DNA of 64,000 nucleotides, taken from contig NC_135240.1 in the NCBI RefSeq assembly GCF_947623445.1, forward strand, positions 26,784,001-26,848,000, read 5' to 3'. Positions 10,643 to 22,918 of the stretch are shown here, piece after piece (position 1 is the stretch's first letter; every line of letters starts with the position of its first letter). The translations under genes and the position numbers were made by a program. Below the pieces are notes generated by a model. That model was not told the DNA's origin and made no database searches. It saw only the letters and a list, made by a program, of their open reading frames with translations. This DNA comes from Clavelina lepadiformis. Taxonomy: Eukaryota > Chordata > Ascidiacea > Aplousobranchia > Clavelinidae.

Positions 10643-13600
10643 ATGGAAAACAAAAGTGATTCGTCGCGCGAAAGCACAAGCAGCCCTGAACAAAGCGAGG
10701 AAAAACTTTTGAGTGAAACTGAACTGTGGACAGTGACAGACAACCAACAATCAAGCATCAAAGAAGACCACGAATGTGAGGAGATCGACATTGAACATGG
10801 AACGTGCTGCGGATCACGTGACCCACACTCGAGACGTATGAAAAGAATCGGGGTAGGCTGCTCTCCACTGACTGCGCCTGGATTTGTTCCCTTTGACTGT
10901 TATATAATTGTTTGTGGGAAAAACTTCACAAAACGCGGCGCAAAGCTTTGTCTTTGTCGTTTTTAGTTACTTGTTTCAGTTTTAGAAAGTCCACGTGTTT
11001 AGGTCGCACGTCGAATAAACGACGTGCTAGAACGCGTACTTGTGTAGTGGAATGCTTTATTATTCATTGTTGCCTTGTAATTTTTGCCATTCTCATTGCA
11101 GTTGGCGCAGACAATCGTGGCCTCGATCTGCATATCCATCGCCATCCCCCTCACCGTGGAATTCCATCGCGCGTCTGCCGGAAGTGGAATATGGTGCCCA
11201 GTGTTTGTGAGTTCATAGTCAAGAATATTTTTCACTTTTATTGTAAGATTATGCATTGGTGAGTTTATATTCAATTTACAACTTACCGCCAAATTTGGTG
11301 GCTTTGAAAATGGTGAACAGGTTACCGTAATGCGTGTATTGAACAATAATACTGTTGTTATCTTGCTCATGGAAATATTTTATTTATCAGTTTTTTCTCA
11401 TGGGAGGTCTCAATTACACTTCCGCATCGAAACAACGCCCCTTTGTGGTGAGAAAAATAATCTTTTAACAAGTTCTAGGAAATCGAGATAATTTTTTGCT
11501 CGCTCAGTTAAACAGTGGGATTAAATCACCAGCGCATTCCTGCTTCAACCAGTCTCCCATCGAGACTATGTAAGGCGATAAGTCGTCGACCAACAACAGC
11601 ACGGTACAAGATTATGATCCAGCAGCAGGAGATTGTAAACTTTACACATTTTGTGTTGCCAGGTGATGATGTGGTTCGGTATAACTTGCACCTACTTCGC
11701 CCTGCTAATGCTGGCCGTGGAAGCCATTGAACTGAAAAGTCTTCTTGTTGAAAAATACATGCTTTTGGTGAGTAGGACCACGATATTTTATGCCTGTGGC
11801 ACGTTTCATTACCACGTGGTTGTTTGTTTGTTTGTTTGTCATCGTTTGTTTGTTACGTTGCGATAACGAATGCATGAAGACGTCGACATCGGGGTCGGAA
11901 TTAAAAACATTTTAGTCAATATCTGGAAAACACTTGGCAAAAGTTATTAAACGTGGACATTTTATTGTAGTACGGCAGTTTTTCTGTGTACTCAACTTAA
12001 ACGAGAAGTTTTCTTGCCACTAATCCGTAATGATTGGATTAATCCGCGTGTTTGAAATAGCAAAGACCTTATAGATGGCACTGTTCCAATAACCTCATTA
12101 TCTTTAATGCTGGTATCAATTATCAGTCGCCTGAGGATAATTAAAATCTAGCCACGGTTTAGTTTACAACTCAAGTTCGATACTGTGTGGTCTGCTCAAC
12201 TTAAACTTATTGAAACTCTTTCCGCAATAACGGTGAAGTTAAGATGAAAAAATTTGTTTGTTCACGATGCCTATAAAATTTTATCAGGGAAATTTTTTTC
12301 ATACGTACGCACTCGATTGAACTCACAAACCGCTGATGATTGTGATCTCAAACCTCTTATTTACCGGGAATATAAAATTAGTAATCTGGCTTAAGAGGTA
12401 ACGACATACGACATGTTGTTTACTACCAGGAGAGCATACAATCAGTTTAAGTGAGTTTTCATAACGAACAAAGTTGTAAAAAGTGTAGTACAACGAACTC
12501 GTTCATAAGACTTAAACGTTTGTCGAAATTTCTCTCATGACGTATGTTATTCCTTGACACGTGCGCAACGTATTTTTCTGGGGGACGTGTGATATTTAAC
12601 AAGCAAACAATGTTGTATGCGCGGACATTATCGGGTTCTCTTGTTCCTCAAATATGTCTTCTTGTCTTGGGTACACAAACAACCTAACGAAAAATTTGCA
12701 AACTGGAAAAGTTGCATTTTTTCTCGAAGCAAAAATTCTGCAGCGACGAACATATAATCATAAAAATCATAATAATATCATATCATATGATATTATATCA
12801 GAATAATTTGCCCGCGGTGATTACAGCGGTCGATTGCACCAACCAAATCTTCTAAGATCAAAGCTTTAAATCTTAATCGCAATCCGGCGGCGGATAAGGA
12901 TCATATTATTAAAAAGATTTATGCGGTCGTCACAACAGCACAGAGATACAAGTGGTGCGTCCGTGCTCTAAAAGACAAATCCAAGTTTCAAATCCTCGTT
13001 GAAACACTTGCCGTACAGAGGTTGAAAATGCGTTGATGTCTAAGCGATCGCTCTACACAATTGCGGATGTCTTGCGACGGAAAACTGGGTACGATTGTGA
13101 CACCCTAACACGATTTCCATGGTGGAGTAATAATTATTGATAAAAAGTCCATGTTAATTAAACGATTACACAGATCTTTGCCTTTGATGTACGTACACAT
13201 AATCAATTAAGTTTTATACGTCACAGGCGGTCTGCCTTCACTCCGTGTTATGTGTAATGTCTGGAGTCGAAGTGATCCTCACAATAGCTGGAATTTGGTT
13301 TTGTCGTCAGGCGAGCTTGGACCCAAAAGAGGAAAAGGTAAATCATGGACCTGTCGCCTGTCTTTCCTAATGAACAGTATAAGTGGTTTATGGAACACAA
13401 GTGTAGCCTTATATATTGTTGTAGCCTTACGTTGAATTATACAGAATTATTTTTTGGTCGCTGTTAACGTATCTGTAGCGCTGGTCAACCTTTTGTGAGA
13501 TGGTACAAGCCAATGTATTTTTTTCAAAAACTCCGACTTAATTATCTCAGCTTTAATTCCAATATCGTAAATGCTGTTTATTCAATGTCATGGCGTAGCT

Positions 13601-13971
13601 ATGGGGTAGTCTTGAAGCTTTGGTAAAAGGATCGATGCCTGATTTCGTTCTTTGTTGAAAAGTCGGCCGTCTTGTATGCTCATAGATTAGCATTTTGCAA
13701 CTTGGCTGAATAACAAGACACGGGATTAACATACAGTGAAAATCTTAAGAATTGGCGTGTTTAAAGGTTGATACATTTAGACAAGACTTTGGGTATACTA
13801 CAAACTCTGTTGACAAGCGCTGATCTAGAGCGATTAAACTTGAGCAGAAAATCCATCTTTACATTAACTGCTACTGACACCTATGTTGCATATCAGACTA
13901 AAACATTAGAAGAACTACCAAGTTCCAAGAAAACCGCGATCGTAGAAGTGATATTGGGTGAAGATAAATAG
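10643..13971 (+). CDS. MS4A/CD20-like four-transmembrane protein (220 aa, 6 exons)
   Basis: Exons 10643-10852, 11102-11206, 11391-11447, 11663-11767, 13227-13337 and 13897-13971 all have GT/AG borders and phase-0 joins, giving 220 residues. The N-terminal 67 residues are hydrophilic, serine- and acid-rich. Four hydrophobic segments follow: TM1 (LAQTIVASICISIAIPL), TM2 (GIWCPVFFFLMGGLNY), TM3 (VMMWFGITCTYFALLMLAV) and TM4 (SGVEVILTIAGIWFC), then a short charged tail ending in GEDK. The G-I-W before TM2 and the G-G-L-N-Y-T-S-A-S-K pattern after it resemble the MS4A/CD20 and TMEM176-type tetraspan families. Those proteins sit in plasma or endosomal membranes and modulate calcium entry, trafficking or chemosensing; the role here is unknown. 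The last exon is the least certain, since its acceptor was chosen to keep phase. The 1.46 kb fourth intron has a (GTTT)n run near 11820 and nothing else obvious. Confidence 0.75.
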
Positions 13972-15990
13972 ACGGGAGGTTACAAGAGAAATGGTTCGTG
14001 TTTGTTTGTTTTGCTCTGTAGGCAATCTTACTGAGTAGTTTACAAAACATGGAAGTTAACAATTCTCTTCACTTCGTAGCAATTTGCTTAAAAACCGTAA
14101 AGAAAGATATAACTTGAAACCAATGTTGTACAAATTTTTCGTTAAATTTGCCACGACTTGTTATAATGAACTTGTTTAAAACATTTCGTCTTCTGTACTG
14201 ATAATCACTGATAGTTCTGTGTTGTGCTTAGTGCCTAAGCACCATAATATGTTTTCGATAGAGGTGTTTTATGAGGCCGAGCAGAACAATTTTTATTGTT
14301 GCAAATTCTTGATGTACAGGTCTGGACCGGAAATTGGACGAAAAACCAAACAACAACAACAACAGTATCCTGTGTTCTGAACTTTTTTCAAAAAGATTCC
14401 TAATTCGAAAATGTCACTATCACTGGTTTTTTATTATCAAGAGTGCCTAATATGCTGTAAAATTGAAATCATTTACTAACCCACGTCCAGGCCAGCTGCT
14501 GCCCAGTTCCGCAAATGCTATTGCTGCTTTTATTTATTACACCTTGTCCAGTGTCCATACTGTGACATCATAATATCAAGTTGGGTTTCTTGTGAAAGAA
14601 ATTTTATTTTTTGTGATCACTAGCGCCATCCACTGAGGGCTTTTCCAAAATATGAAGTTGTCTGAACCGTGTTAACCGAATATTAAAGCGAAATATAAAA
14701 AAAACAGGATATAGTTTGGTACTCTGAAGGTTAACTTTATTCATATTTTTCTACACGAGCTTTGGCTAGCATAAGTTTGCTTCATCAGGTGTACTGCGAA
14801 ATGGCAAAAAATATTTCAAAATTGCAAGGTAACAAGTATGCTTGGAAACAACAAACGCAATTGTGACGTAATATCTACATGGATCCAAGCAATCACAAAA
14901 CACTTAATGACGTAACAAATTAAAATCAATCGGTAAGTGAAAGGAAAACGGGAATAAAGCTGTGCTAAAGTCAAATACACTAATGAGTATTTTTTTATTA
15001 AATCCCATAAAACCGGCATCCCTGTTGGTCTGCGTAATGTGACGCCAAAGCGCAATTTTGTTCAAAAACGCGCTTTACCAATCTCGGGTTAAAGCGAAAG
15101 TTTAACATATAAATACGTAGCCAGTGTAGGTTAAATAAGGTGCTCATAACACGTGATTAACAGAGGCATAAATAAAATACGTTAACTGGCAATCACGACA
15201 CGAAACGTAACAGTTGATGAACTGATATTGCACAAAGTTTTAGCCTTTGGAGTTTATTAAAACGGGAAAAATGTGGTTTTCCAAGCAAACATTTGCAAAC
15301 GATGTAGCCAACGCTACTTCCGAGTACAAAAGGTGTTGCAATAATTTGTAAGCAAGATAAAAGATGAGCGAATTGGAGCAAATCTATTCCTTATTAGGAA
15401 ATAAACGATAAGTCGGCGCAATATCTTGCAATAGAGTTACATAAAATGATGCTAGATTACTCAATATACCCTGCATATATAAGACTAAATACAACGGTCC
15501 ATTTACTAATGGAAGGCGGTTGCATTACGTAATCAGGAAGTGTTATGACGTGTTAAAAATTGTTGAGAAATCGGTAGCAACAGACAGTTGCTGTCAAACT
15601 TTTATTGTAGAAAATGTTCCTGTGCCATGAAAATATCTCTCTTTCATATTGAAGTAAGAATGTCTGGTTTAGAACAATCAAATAAAGCATGATCTTTGCT
15701 TAAAAGATCATAAAGTTTAAGATGCTTTTCTTTAGGGTAAACACTGTCATAATATTCTGAGACCATTTTTGGAGTTCCTCTACATTCTTACGCTCCAAGA
15801 GGTTTGGCTTCTTTTGGAACCCCGATCAACATTAGAATATACGGTATAAAAAAAGACATCTCCATATGATAATGTGCTGGTGAGTGTAACTAATACATTG
15901 CACAACTATTTATATATCTTCTATTCTGTTTATATGAGTCCAGCAACATTAATCCAAGGCACACAACAGATTTTTAGTTTTGGAGTCACG
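13972..15990. other. Intergenic, no gene seen
   Basis: AT-rich sequence with no supported coding exon. Around 14720-14790 a stretch with CACGAGCTTTGGCTAGC followed by CTTCATCAGG resembles the end of a Penelope-like or other retroelement, but no reverse transcriptase frame accompanies it. Confidence 0.4.
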
Positions 15991-16649
15991 TTAAATCTTC
16001 ATCAACCGCTTCTTGCTTTCCTTTGACGTCATAATTAACAGCTCACGGCCGGCAAAGATTTTGATATGGCCGCCAGTGAATATGTTTGGCCGTTTCGTCG
16101 TCGATTCAATAAGACCCAAACTCATTAAAAATCGCATACATACTGTACTCGTATCTGCGAAAGTCACAAGTGGAATACAAACATTCAAGTTTTGTTATTT
16201 GACTTTTGGTACATTTTTTCAAAGTAAAAGTTTATTCTTTACGACCGAACTCATAAAACCAAAAAAATATCTGTACGGACGAATTTTCTTTCGTTTGGCT
16301 TATAAAATGCTTGCTTTTCTATACAACGGCCCATGTGTGGAAAACAAAAGACGCTCTCTATAACAACGAAAGTTCAGTATTGCCTAAATATACGATCATT
16401 CTAAGTTGCGTAAACTTGATCTTGTTTTGTGTCCGGAAGTTAAACCACTAAGTTACCGTCAGTGATGTTGGAACCATACTCTGCGTGGTTGGGTTTTGAT
16501 ACAGCATAAGAATTCCTTTTCGTCTGACTATCAGCTTTTATCTTATTCCTATAAACTGACAATACTCTTTCGAATGGTTCTCTCACGAAGATTGTTTTTA
16601 TCGGTCGCTTAGCAAAGAACGTTTTTCCATCTGATCTCTGACAACACAT
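15991..16649 (-). pseudogene. Carbohydrate sulfotransferase-like fragment
   Basis: On the minus strand 16649-16457 encodes KTIFVREPFERVLSVYRNK. This closely matches the 3'-phosphate-binding signature (F-V-R-D/E-P-F-E-R-x-x-S-x-Y/F-R-x-K) of the chondroitin/HNK-1-type sulfotransferases (Sulfotransfer_2), Golgi type II enzymes that use PAPS. A donor at 16456 can join in phase to a candidate exon 16154-15991, which ends in a stop. The 5'-phosphosulfate loop (PKVGC/T-type), the signal anchor and the usual downstream W-P...C block are absent nearby. It is best read as a relic or an isolated exon of a degraded copy. The exon 2 pairing is speculative. Confidence 0.4.
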
Positions 16650-18056
16650 TTCTTCGAAAATCCCGGTTGATTAGATGCAGGCTGCAAAGAAGTGGATAAA
16701 CTTGGTTGGAAGCAAAGTAACCATATTCTGCTTTTTAAAAATTGTTCAGTAGTTTTTGCGTTTAGTGCAGCGGTTTAATCTGTATTTTGGTTTAATATTT
16801 ATGTAGTATAACGGCAATAGACATCCTATACTTTAGGGTCGGTGTCTTACGGAGTGCATCAAGCGTCTCCAGTTAATGGATCCAACTTTGAGAATTAAAC
16901 ATGTCAGCACTTTGTACTGTTTGAGATAGGCAACATTTCCTGATATTTGGTTAACGGACGCAGACTTAATTTCGATTTATCTCTCCATGGATTATGCTAT
17001 ACTGCCTATTCCATTGCTTAAAATTAAACACATGAGTTTAAAACATTTCTCTGTCATCAATTGAGCAATTTTTCAAATAAAAAAGGACTTTTGTTCAATT
17101 TTTGACAACCATGATGCCATGATGGTAAACCCTGGTGGGACATCAGCTCGAATCATACTACTGTACAGTAAAAAAATTTTTATTAAGCAGAAAATTTGGA
17201 AAAAAGCAGTTAAAATTACGAAATTACGTAACTTAAAATAAAATTTGAATCCAATTTTACAACATTTCAATAAATTTCACCGCAAAGATTTATTCATTGA
17301 TCGAATAAACGACGAAGTAAATTTGTAAAAAAAATTTTATTGACAGAAAGAGTATAGTTTTGTTTTCGGTATGATGCGGTTCCAGTAAATATCGGTATGT
17401 AAAAAGTGTATATTTTATTTAATTTCGAAGCTCATCAGCGTGACCGATTCATTAATGGGAGGATCAAGCATCAAGAATGGGCACAACATCATACAATGCG
17501 TGACTTTGAATTTGTCAGAAAAATCATTAAAGGGTCCAAAAACAAGTTGGTCTTATATCATTCTTATTTTTACCGCAATAATCGGTACCGGACTAGGCTG
17601 GAGCCAGCAGTAAAGACGGCACTGTTCTGTACGGCAGGCCTCCCATCTCCCATTCAAATCTTGCCATCTACTAAACTTGAGGGGTAGAGTAATTGGCGCA
17701 TGCCAAGGAAAAATACTCTAACTTTTCTGCCATTGTGCAAAAAAATGCATCTGGTATTAGAGTATGGTTTTAAACATACTCCTTTCTGCTAAAATTTTTT
17801 TAAATGAAATATCTTAAAAAAACGTAAAATAATATCATACCAAACCTACAAGAATAAAATGACGCCGTAGTCTAACTGTTCTGGGCGTTTGTGATTAAGT
17901 ACAAACGTGATAGCTAAAAGTGTAATACTCATAGACATCTGAAGTTTCTGTTTAAAATTATAACTACAACAACTTTGCTGCCGCTGCTCGTTCTGCAATC
18001 AGGCAGATTGCGGTTGAAGTGGGAGGTTTTACCTCGATAGGATTGATTTAGCAACA
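16650..18056. other. Intergenic, nothing assigned
   Basis: No recognisable gene. An open frame on the plus strand at 17406-17687 (93 codons, lysine- and histidine-rich) has no family resemblance and no clear ATG context, so it is not called. The end of the stretch should hold the PDZD11 promoter. Confidence 0.45.
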
Positions 18057-19959
18057 ATGACGGATCGTCAAAAGTGGAAAAATAAAAAAACGGTAATTCC
18101 GGAACAGTCCAGTCCTCCGCCATACGAGCCTCCGCCTCCGTGGATTCCACCCAAGGAAAGGTGGAATGATTCAAATTACAACAACAATCTAATAACGTTT
18201 TTACCAAGAACAGTTGTACTTGAAAGATCGGGCGATCATCGCTTAGGTTTTAACATTCGAGGTGGACCAGCTCATGAATATGGTGTATACGTATCTAAGG
18301 TGAGTGAGTTCAATAATTTGTAAAAGTACCGTACGGTACCAGTAGCCTAAAAGCAAAAACAGCAGATTTGTAGGGTCTAATGCAGAAGTGCACAACCGCA
18401 TGATGCATTTATATACTAGACCCCTGATACCCAAATAGTGACGTCATTTGGTTTTGCACTTTTTCACTAGACCCGATACGTCCTGGTAACCTGTTATTTG
18501 AAAGTTTGTTTTCAGTACAGCGGATCAATATGCTAACAAACTTTCTAGTAGGCTACCGGTACATAAGTTATAAGCTATGGTTAACCACCACACATTTCTC
18601 TTTAACTCTACCATAACTAGTATATTGGTAGCAAGACATATCTGATATGGGGTCAGGCTATATCAGTAACAGGTCGTACAGTAGCCTATATGTCTCAGCT
18701 TGGACTGCAATTGTGCATACTGTATAGCCTAGCCGTACTGGTGTAATAACTGGTCAGTTATCTGTTGATGTAATCGCTAAATGATGTCAACTAGGTCTAG
18801 TTTAGACCTGAGTCAATGTGTGTTTAAAATCTAACTTTAGTCTTGGCCACTAATATTTTGCATCTACTCAAAATGTCTACATATGCCACCCTGACTGGAA
18901 AGCATGGCAGTTTTCGACGAAAATTGTGCGTCCAAAGACGTAAATTTTTGTGCTCTGGTGTGCACAATAACCTTAATTCTTTGTTTATGTAATATAAATT
19001 TACCTGAAGATATAAAGGTTCGGCGTACATGTTGATGAATCTCATAAATGCAGGTGCCACACTTTCATCTAAAATACATTCACAGCACAGGCGAACCATA
19101 ATAAACATCGCCTCTTTAGTTTGATGTTGTTAAAAGTAATAGCGCTTGGTGCAATAGAGCAGCATTTTATTTAAGAAATGATAATCCACTTTTTAGGTTC
19201 TCACAGGAAGTGAGGCAGAGAAACTTGGTCTGAAATCCGGTGATAAAATACTGCAAGTTAACGATGTTGATTACTGCGACATCGCTCATGAAGAGGTGCA
19301 AAGTGTATTGGATTAGTATCGTATTGTCGGACTTGTTATGCTACATTGTAGTGACATGTACGATGGTCATGTGTTGAGGTTCAGTGAATTTATGTGTTGA
19401 AGTTTAATTTTAAAGTTCTATAGCTTCAAAAAATAGCTATGTCTTGAAAGATGTTAAATTATAATTCAAAAGAATTGTTGAATCTTTTTGAATTAGTTAT
19501 TACTGCAATTACTGTCTAAGTTTAACTATTTAAGTTTAAAGTAAAACATTTCTTTAATGAAAAAGTGATTGCACAAGTATTGCTACAATGATACTTATTT
19601 AAGAACAGACTTCCATTCTTGTTACAGCTTAACTAACAAACATAAAGAAATCTGTATATTTCATGAAATAGCTTTATTGATGGACATTGTATTTTGTACT
19701 CTGTGCTCAGGCGGTCGAAATCCTTCAAGAGTCAGATATGCTGGAGATGAAAGTTCAATACTTTCCCTATGGTAATTAACGAATTTGTATAATTTTATTG
19801 AAGAATAACTATTGCATGGCTAAAGGACTAGTCTCATAACTGGAAAATTTCTGCCGTGTTTAAGTAACATAGTGCAGACACTTAGTTGCTGATAATCTAA
19901 TAAAATGTTTTTCATTTGCAGGTTATAGCTTGCAGCAAAATCGCATCGGAATGATTTGA
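18057..19959 (+). CDS. PDZD11: PDZ domain-containing protein 11 (PDZD11, 146 aa, 4 exons)
   Basis: Exons 18057-18299, 19197-19295, 19711-19771 and 19922-19959 join in phase and give 146 residues; the human protein has 140. The N-terminus has the family's proline-rich PPPWIPPKER followed by YNNNLITFLPRT. A single PDZ domain follows, with binding loop LGFNIRGG, the VSKVLTGSEAEKLGLKSGD turn, and VNDVDYCDIAHEE before the last strand pair (AVEIL...VQYFPYG). PDZD11 is a small scaffold in vertebrates. It binds C-terminal tails of membrane transporters (plasma-membrane Ca-ATPase, Menkes ATPase, the vitamin transporter SLC5A6) and the WW domain of PLEKHA proteins at junctions. The first intron carries a palindromic MITE (18373-18474). 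Identity is near certain; only the very short last exon depends on splice choice. Confidence 0.93.
18373..18474. mobile_element. Palindromic MITE, family 1, copy 1
   Basis: A 102-bp unit beginning GGGTCT and ending AGACCC, with inner arms AAGTGCACAACC / GGTTTTGCACTT and a central ACTAGACCCC. Two further copies lie at 55706-55813 and 56768-56868. This copy sits in PDZD11 intron 1 and contains TGACGTCA. No clear target duplication is visible for it. Confidence 0.8.
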
Positions 19960-21847
19960 CTTATTTCTTGCAAGCACACATAATACACTGATGAAATTTA
20001 TCTGGTTGCTTGGAAAAGCCAGTTGGCCACTTAAACTAGTTTCGATAAACTTTTTAAATATGGATTGTGTAAATGCAAATTATGAACCGTGCATTATGTG
20101 TTTGTGCTGTATGTACTTTATACTCGTAATATTTTTAAATTGAATATATATTTTTCCATACTTGTTTTTTCTTTATTTTGCACCAATATGTTTTGAAAAA
20201 GGTTCAGTTCTGTTCCGATGCCGGTACCTTTACGTTGCTTAATGTAATTGTAGAACTTTTGGTGTCCATGTTCCCTGCGCCCTTTCCTACTACATTGATG
20301 GCTTGATACACTTCTGTTGGCATTATTGCGTACAGCAATGATCACCTTTCATCGGTTAGGCTTAAAAATCATTAGGAAAATAAATTGTAAAGTTGCTAAG
20401 ATCTGCTACTGAAATCCAGCATTCGTACTGCTGCATGGGGTTCAACAGGCGATCATTCACAGTGCTACGGCAGCGTGTTTCCATTGCTCATCCAAAATAT
20501 CAGCTTAGCCTTAGCCCTTAGACGTTTGCGTTTATCAGATAAAAGGTTCCATGTAACCGCAACTGCATGCATTTAACAGTTACGGCAAATCGATACGCCG
20601 GGCAATTGTCTAACTTTTTGCTTTGCTAATGAAAACAAAGACGACGAATATTTGGCATATTTAGCTTTAGCACTAAGAGTAGCGCCCAGATTTTGTGGTC
20701 TAATACTAAACTGGAAATACTGATGTAAATAACTGAAGTTGAATGTTAACCTAAAATATTTCAATTACGTCAACGGTCATGAACACGTCAAAGAAGCTTG
20801 CTCTATCAATTAATGAGTAAATTTCGTTGTTTTAAATTTAATGACGTGTTTATTTTTTATCAGACATACCGTATTTTAACGTGGTTTTACTGTATGCTTG
20901 GTGCAAGGTCGCACTCAAACTATTTATAATGATACCCATCTGTCCGATGTTGTGTCAAGATGTTAAAAAGTTTTGGATTTAATTAATTTGATATCAAGTC
21001 AATGTCGGAATTCACATTAATTGTATCATAGTTGGGAAATGAACAATGGTACGCTCATGCGTATACGCTGCGTCCGGCGTATATGCCCCGTTCTGTGTTT
21101 AACCTGACATTTTTCCCTTATAAAGTAGGCTTTAACACCATATATTACATATTCACTGCGATCTGATTTTCTGAAATGAACATAGCTGTATACAAGCTAA
21201 ATTGTTGTAAGACCAATTCATGATTTTAACAATTTTATTCTCTTCAGCGGCAGACCAAGACGCTTCGGCATAATGAATCACGAGATCGAAAGAACGCGGA
21301 AAACCTTTAACCGTTTATTGGACGCTTTATCTTTAAGAAAAGCAACCGTGCGTGACAGTTGCTTATTTGCAAAGGACACTACATAAAGGAAGTATTGGCT
21401 GAAGTTTGGTCTTATTTCGGTAAGCGACTGATTGTGTTGGTGAGGTAAAAACTATTTAAGTTTTTCAGATTAACGTTTTGTGTTCCTTAGGCGAGGAATT
21501 TTATGAATTGAAACGTGACAAAACAGAGCAGTGTTCAGCAGCTGCAATTCAAGTCCATAATTCATAGCTATAGTATTACCGCCTTAAGCGTGATTCATTA
21601 CGTGCATCCGTTGACATGTCAGTGTTTGTTGTTCTAATGTCACGTATAGCGCTAATGCCATGGACAAATCACATACTTTGTTGTCTGCGGCCGCTGGGAA
21701 CATAGTAGTGTGCAAATTGCTTTGGTCACGTGGGTTGCGGTTGTATAATAAGTTTAAATGGAGACGTCCAACCATGATGTCACGTTTATTTGTTTCAGAA
21801 ACTGTCCGACGTAGTCGCGTTTGATTTGTAGTCAAGTTAAAGTAAAA
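19960..21847. other. Intergenic between PDZD11 and the secreted protein
   Basis: Holds the PDZD11 3' end and the 5' region of the 21848 gene. TTTGTTTCAG at 21790-21799 looks like a splice acceptor, so the downstream gene may have a 5' untranslated exon here. No other gene is supported. Confidence 0.4.
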
Positions 21848-22405
21848 ATGCTGCGTTTAACGCTTCTCGTGCTTGCTGGAGCCGTTTTATGCTCGGGTTA
21901 TCCCTACCATGCATCGTGCTGTGTGAAATGGAAGTTTCCGTCACTGACGTGTGAGGCGGTACAGGGCAAACTGCTCGCTCAGATCAAAGCCTGGACTGGT
22001 CATAAAAATTGTAAGAAAGGCGGCGAAAAATGCAATTACGAGCTGAAGAGTAACTCATCGACCGACGTAACAGCGACTCACACAACACCCAAGCACGGAT
22101 TCGTGGACTTCCTTCACATGAAGTTTATCCCGTTTAAGAAGGAGATTTTCTTCCCGGAATACTACGCATCGCCGGACCAACACATCACGTTTGTGAAAGC
22201 GCTCGGTGCCCCATCTACCGGTTGCAAAGTCCACGGTTGCTCGAGGTCCGAAGTGTGGTACGCACATCTTGATTTCGGCACCAACTACTGCAACCTCCAC
22301 AACCTCATGACTGGATCCGGTTTATCCAACAGCACTGGGTTTGCCGAGATGACGAGCGACCGCATATGCACTCAATATTCCAGCGCCAATTGTGATAAAT
22401 ACTGA
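21848..22405 (+). CDS. Small secreted cysteine-rich protein, family not assigned (185 aa)
   Basis: Single open exon. I chose the ATG at 21848 (AAAAATGC) because the frame's upstream extension has no ATG and because it starts a classic signal peptide, MLRLTLLVLAGAVLCSG. The mature part has 10 cysteines (CC near its start, then eight spaced singles). It also has two N-glycosylation sequons (NSST, NSTG) and an aromatic-rich middle and end (EVWYAHLDFGTNYCNLHNLM, CTQYSSANCDKY). The even cysteine count suggests a disulfide-bonded extracellular protein of about 19 kDa. I have the impression that similar small secreted proteins occur in fish and other invertebrate deuterostomes, but I cannot name a family. 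It is the plus-strand neighbour of Admp, tail to tail. Confidence 0.85.
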   Translation: MLRLTLLVLAGAVLCSGYPYHASCCVKWKFPSLTCEAVQGKLLAQIKAWTGHKNCKKGGEKCNYELKSNSSTDVTATHTTPKHGFVDFLHMKFIPFKKEIFFPEYYASPDQHITFVKALGAPSTGCKVHGCSRSEVWYAHLDFGTNYCNLHNLMTGSGLSNSTGFAEMTSDRICTQYSSANCDKY

Positions 22406-22756
22406 AGGATGTGCAACGAATTCTGCAAAGCTCAATTGTGAAACTGCATATTAATTTACCATTCATTTAAGCATCGTCATTCATTACTAATCATGATTTG
22501 AATTATATCGTTTTGCGAACTTTTATGGCTTGTCTTAACGGTACGAGCTGTGACATGCAGTCAATAGTAATATTGTTCAAAGATCTTGCGCTGTATTATA
22601 CGCTTCTTCATCAAGTATAAAGGAAATAATATATCATTTCTTATTGCTTTTCACCATGCAATTACGGCTTTTCCATTCGTCCATTGTATTCAGTATATTG
22701 GCTTCGCGTGTAAGCTTTTCAATGTCGCAAGTTTTTGAATATAACGATGAAAAAAT

Positions 22757-22762
22757 TTTATT
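22757..22762 (-). terminator. Likely poly(A) signal of Admp
   Basis: TTTATT on the plus strand reads AATAAA on the minus strand, 157 nt past the Admp stop codon. It lies inside an otherwise empty convergent interval between the secreted-protein gene and Admp (22406-22918). Confidence 0.5.
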
Positions 22763-22918
22763 ACGCGATGTTTAACACACAAAGACGAAAATGAGACTGT
22801 TCCTGGTGGGAGGGCTTTGTGACGCGCTCGCACCAACAATAGGTTGAAGTAAGGCGGGAAATTTCACGTGATACAGTATCAAGATCACATGATAGTTTGT
22901 GATCACGCTTCCTGACTT

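Noticed and set aside
14720-14800. CTTCATCAGG-containing stretch like a Penelope-type element end
   Set aside because: Only a short similarity from memory, with no associated coding sequence; not called as a feature.
16013-16363. 116-codon plus-strand frame
   Set aside because: Opposite strand to the sulfotransferase-like fragment, with no motif and no start context.
17406-17687. 93-codon plus-strand open frame
   Set aside because: No ATG in good context, no recognisable motif, no splice signals; composition is not clearly coding.
20118-20345. Minus-strand frame with basic, Asn/Lys-rich sequence
   Set aside because: It overlaps the likely PDZD11 3' region, lacks an ATG start in good context and shows no domain.
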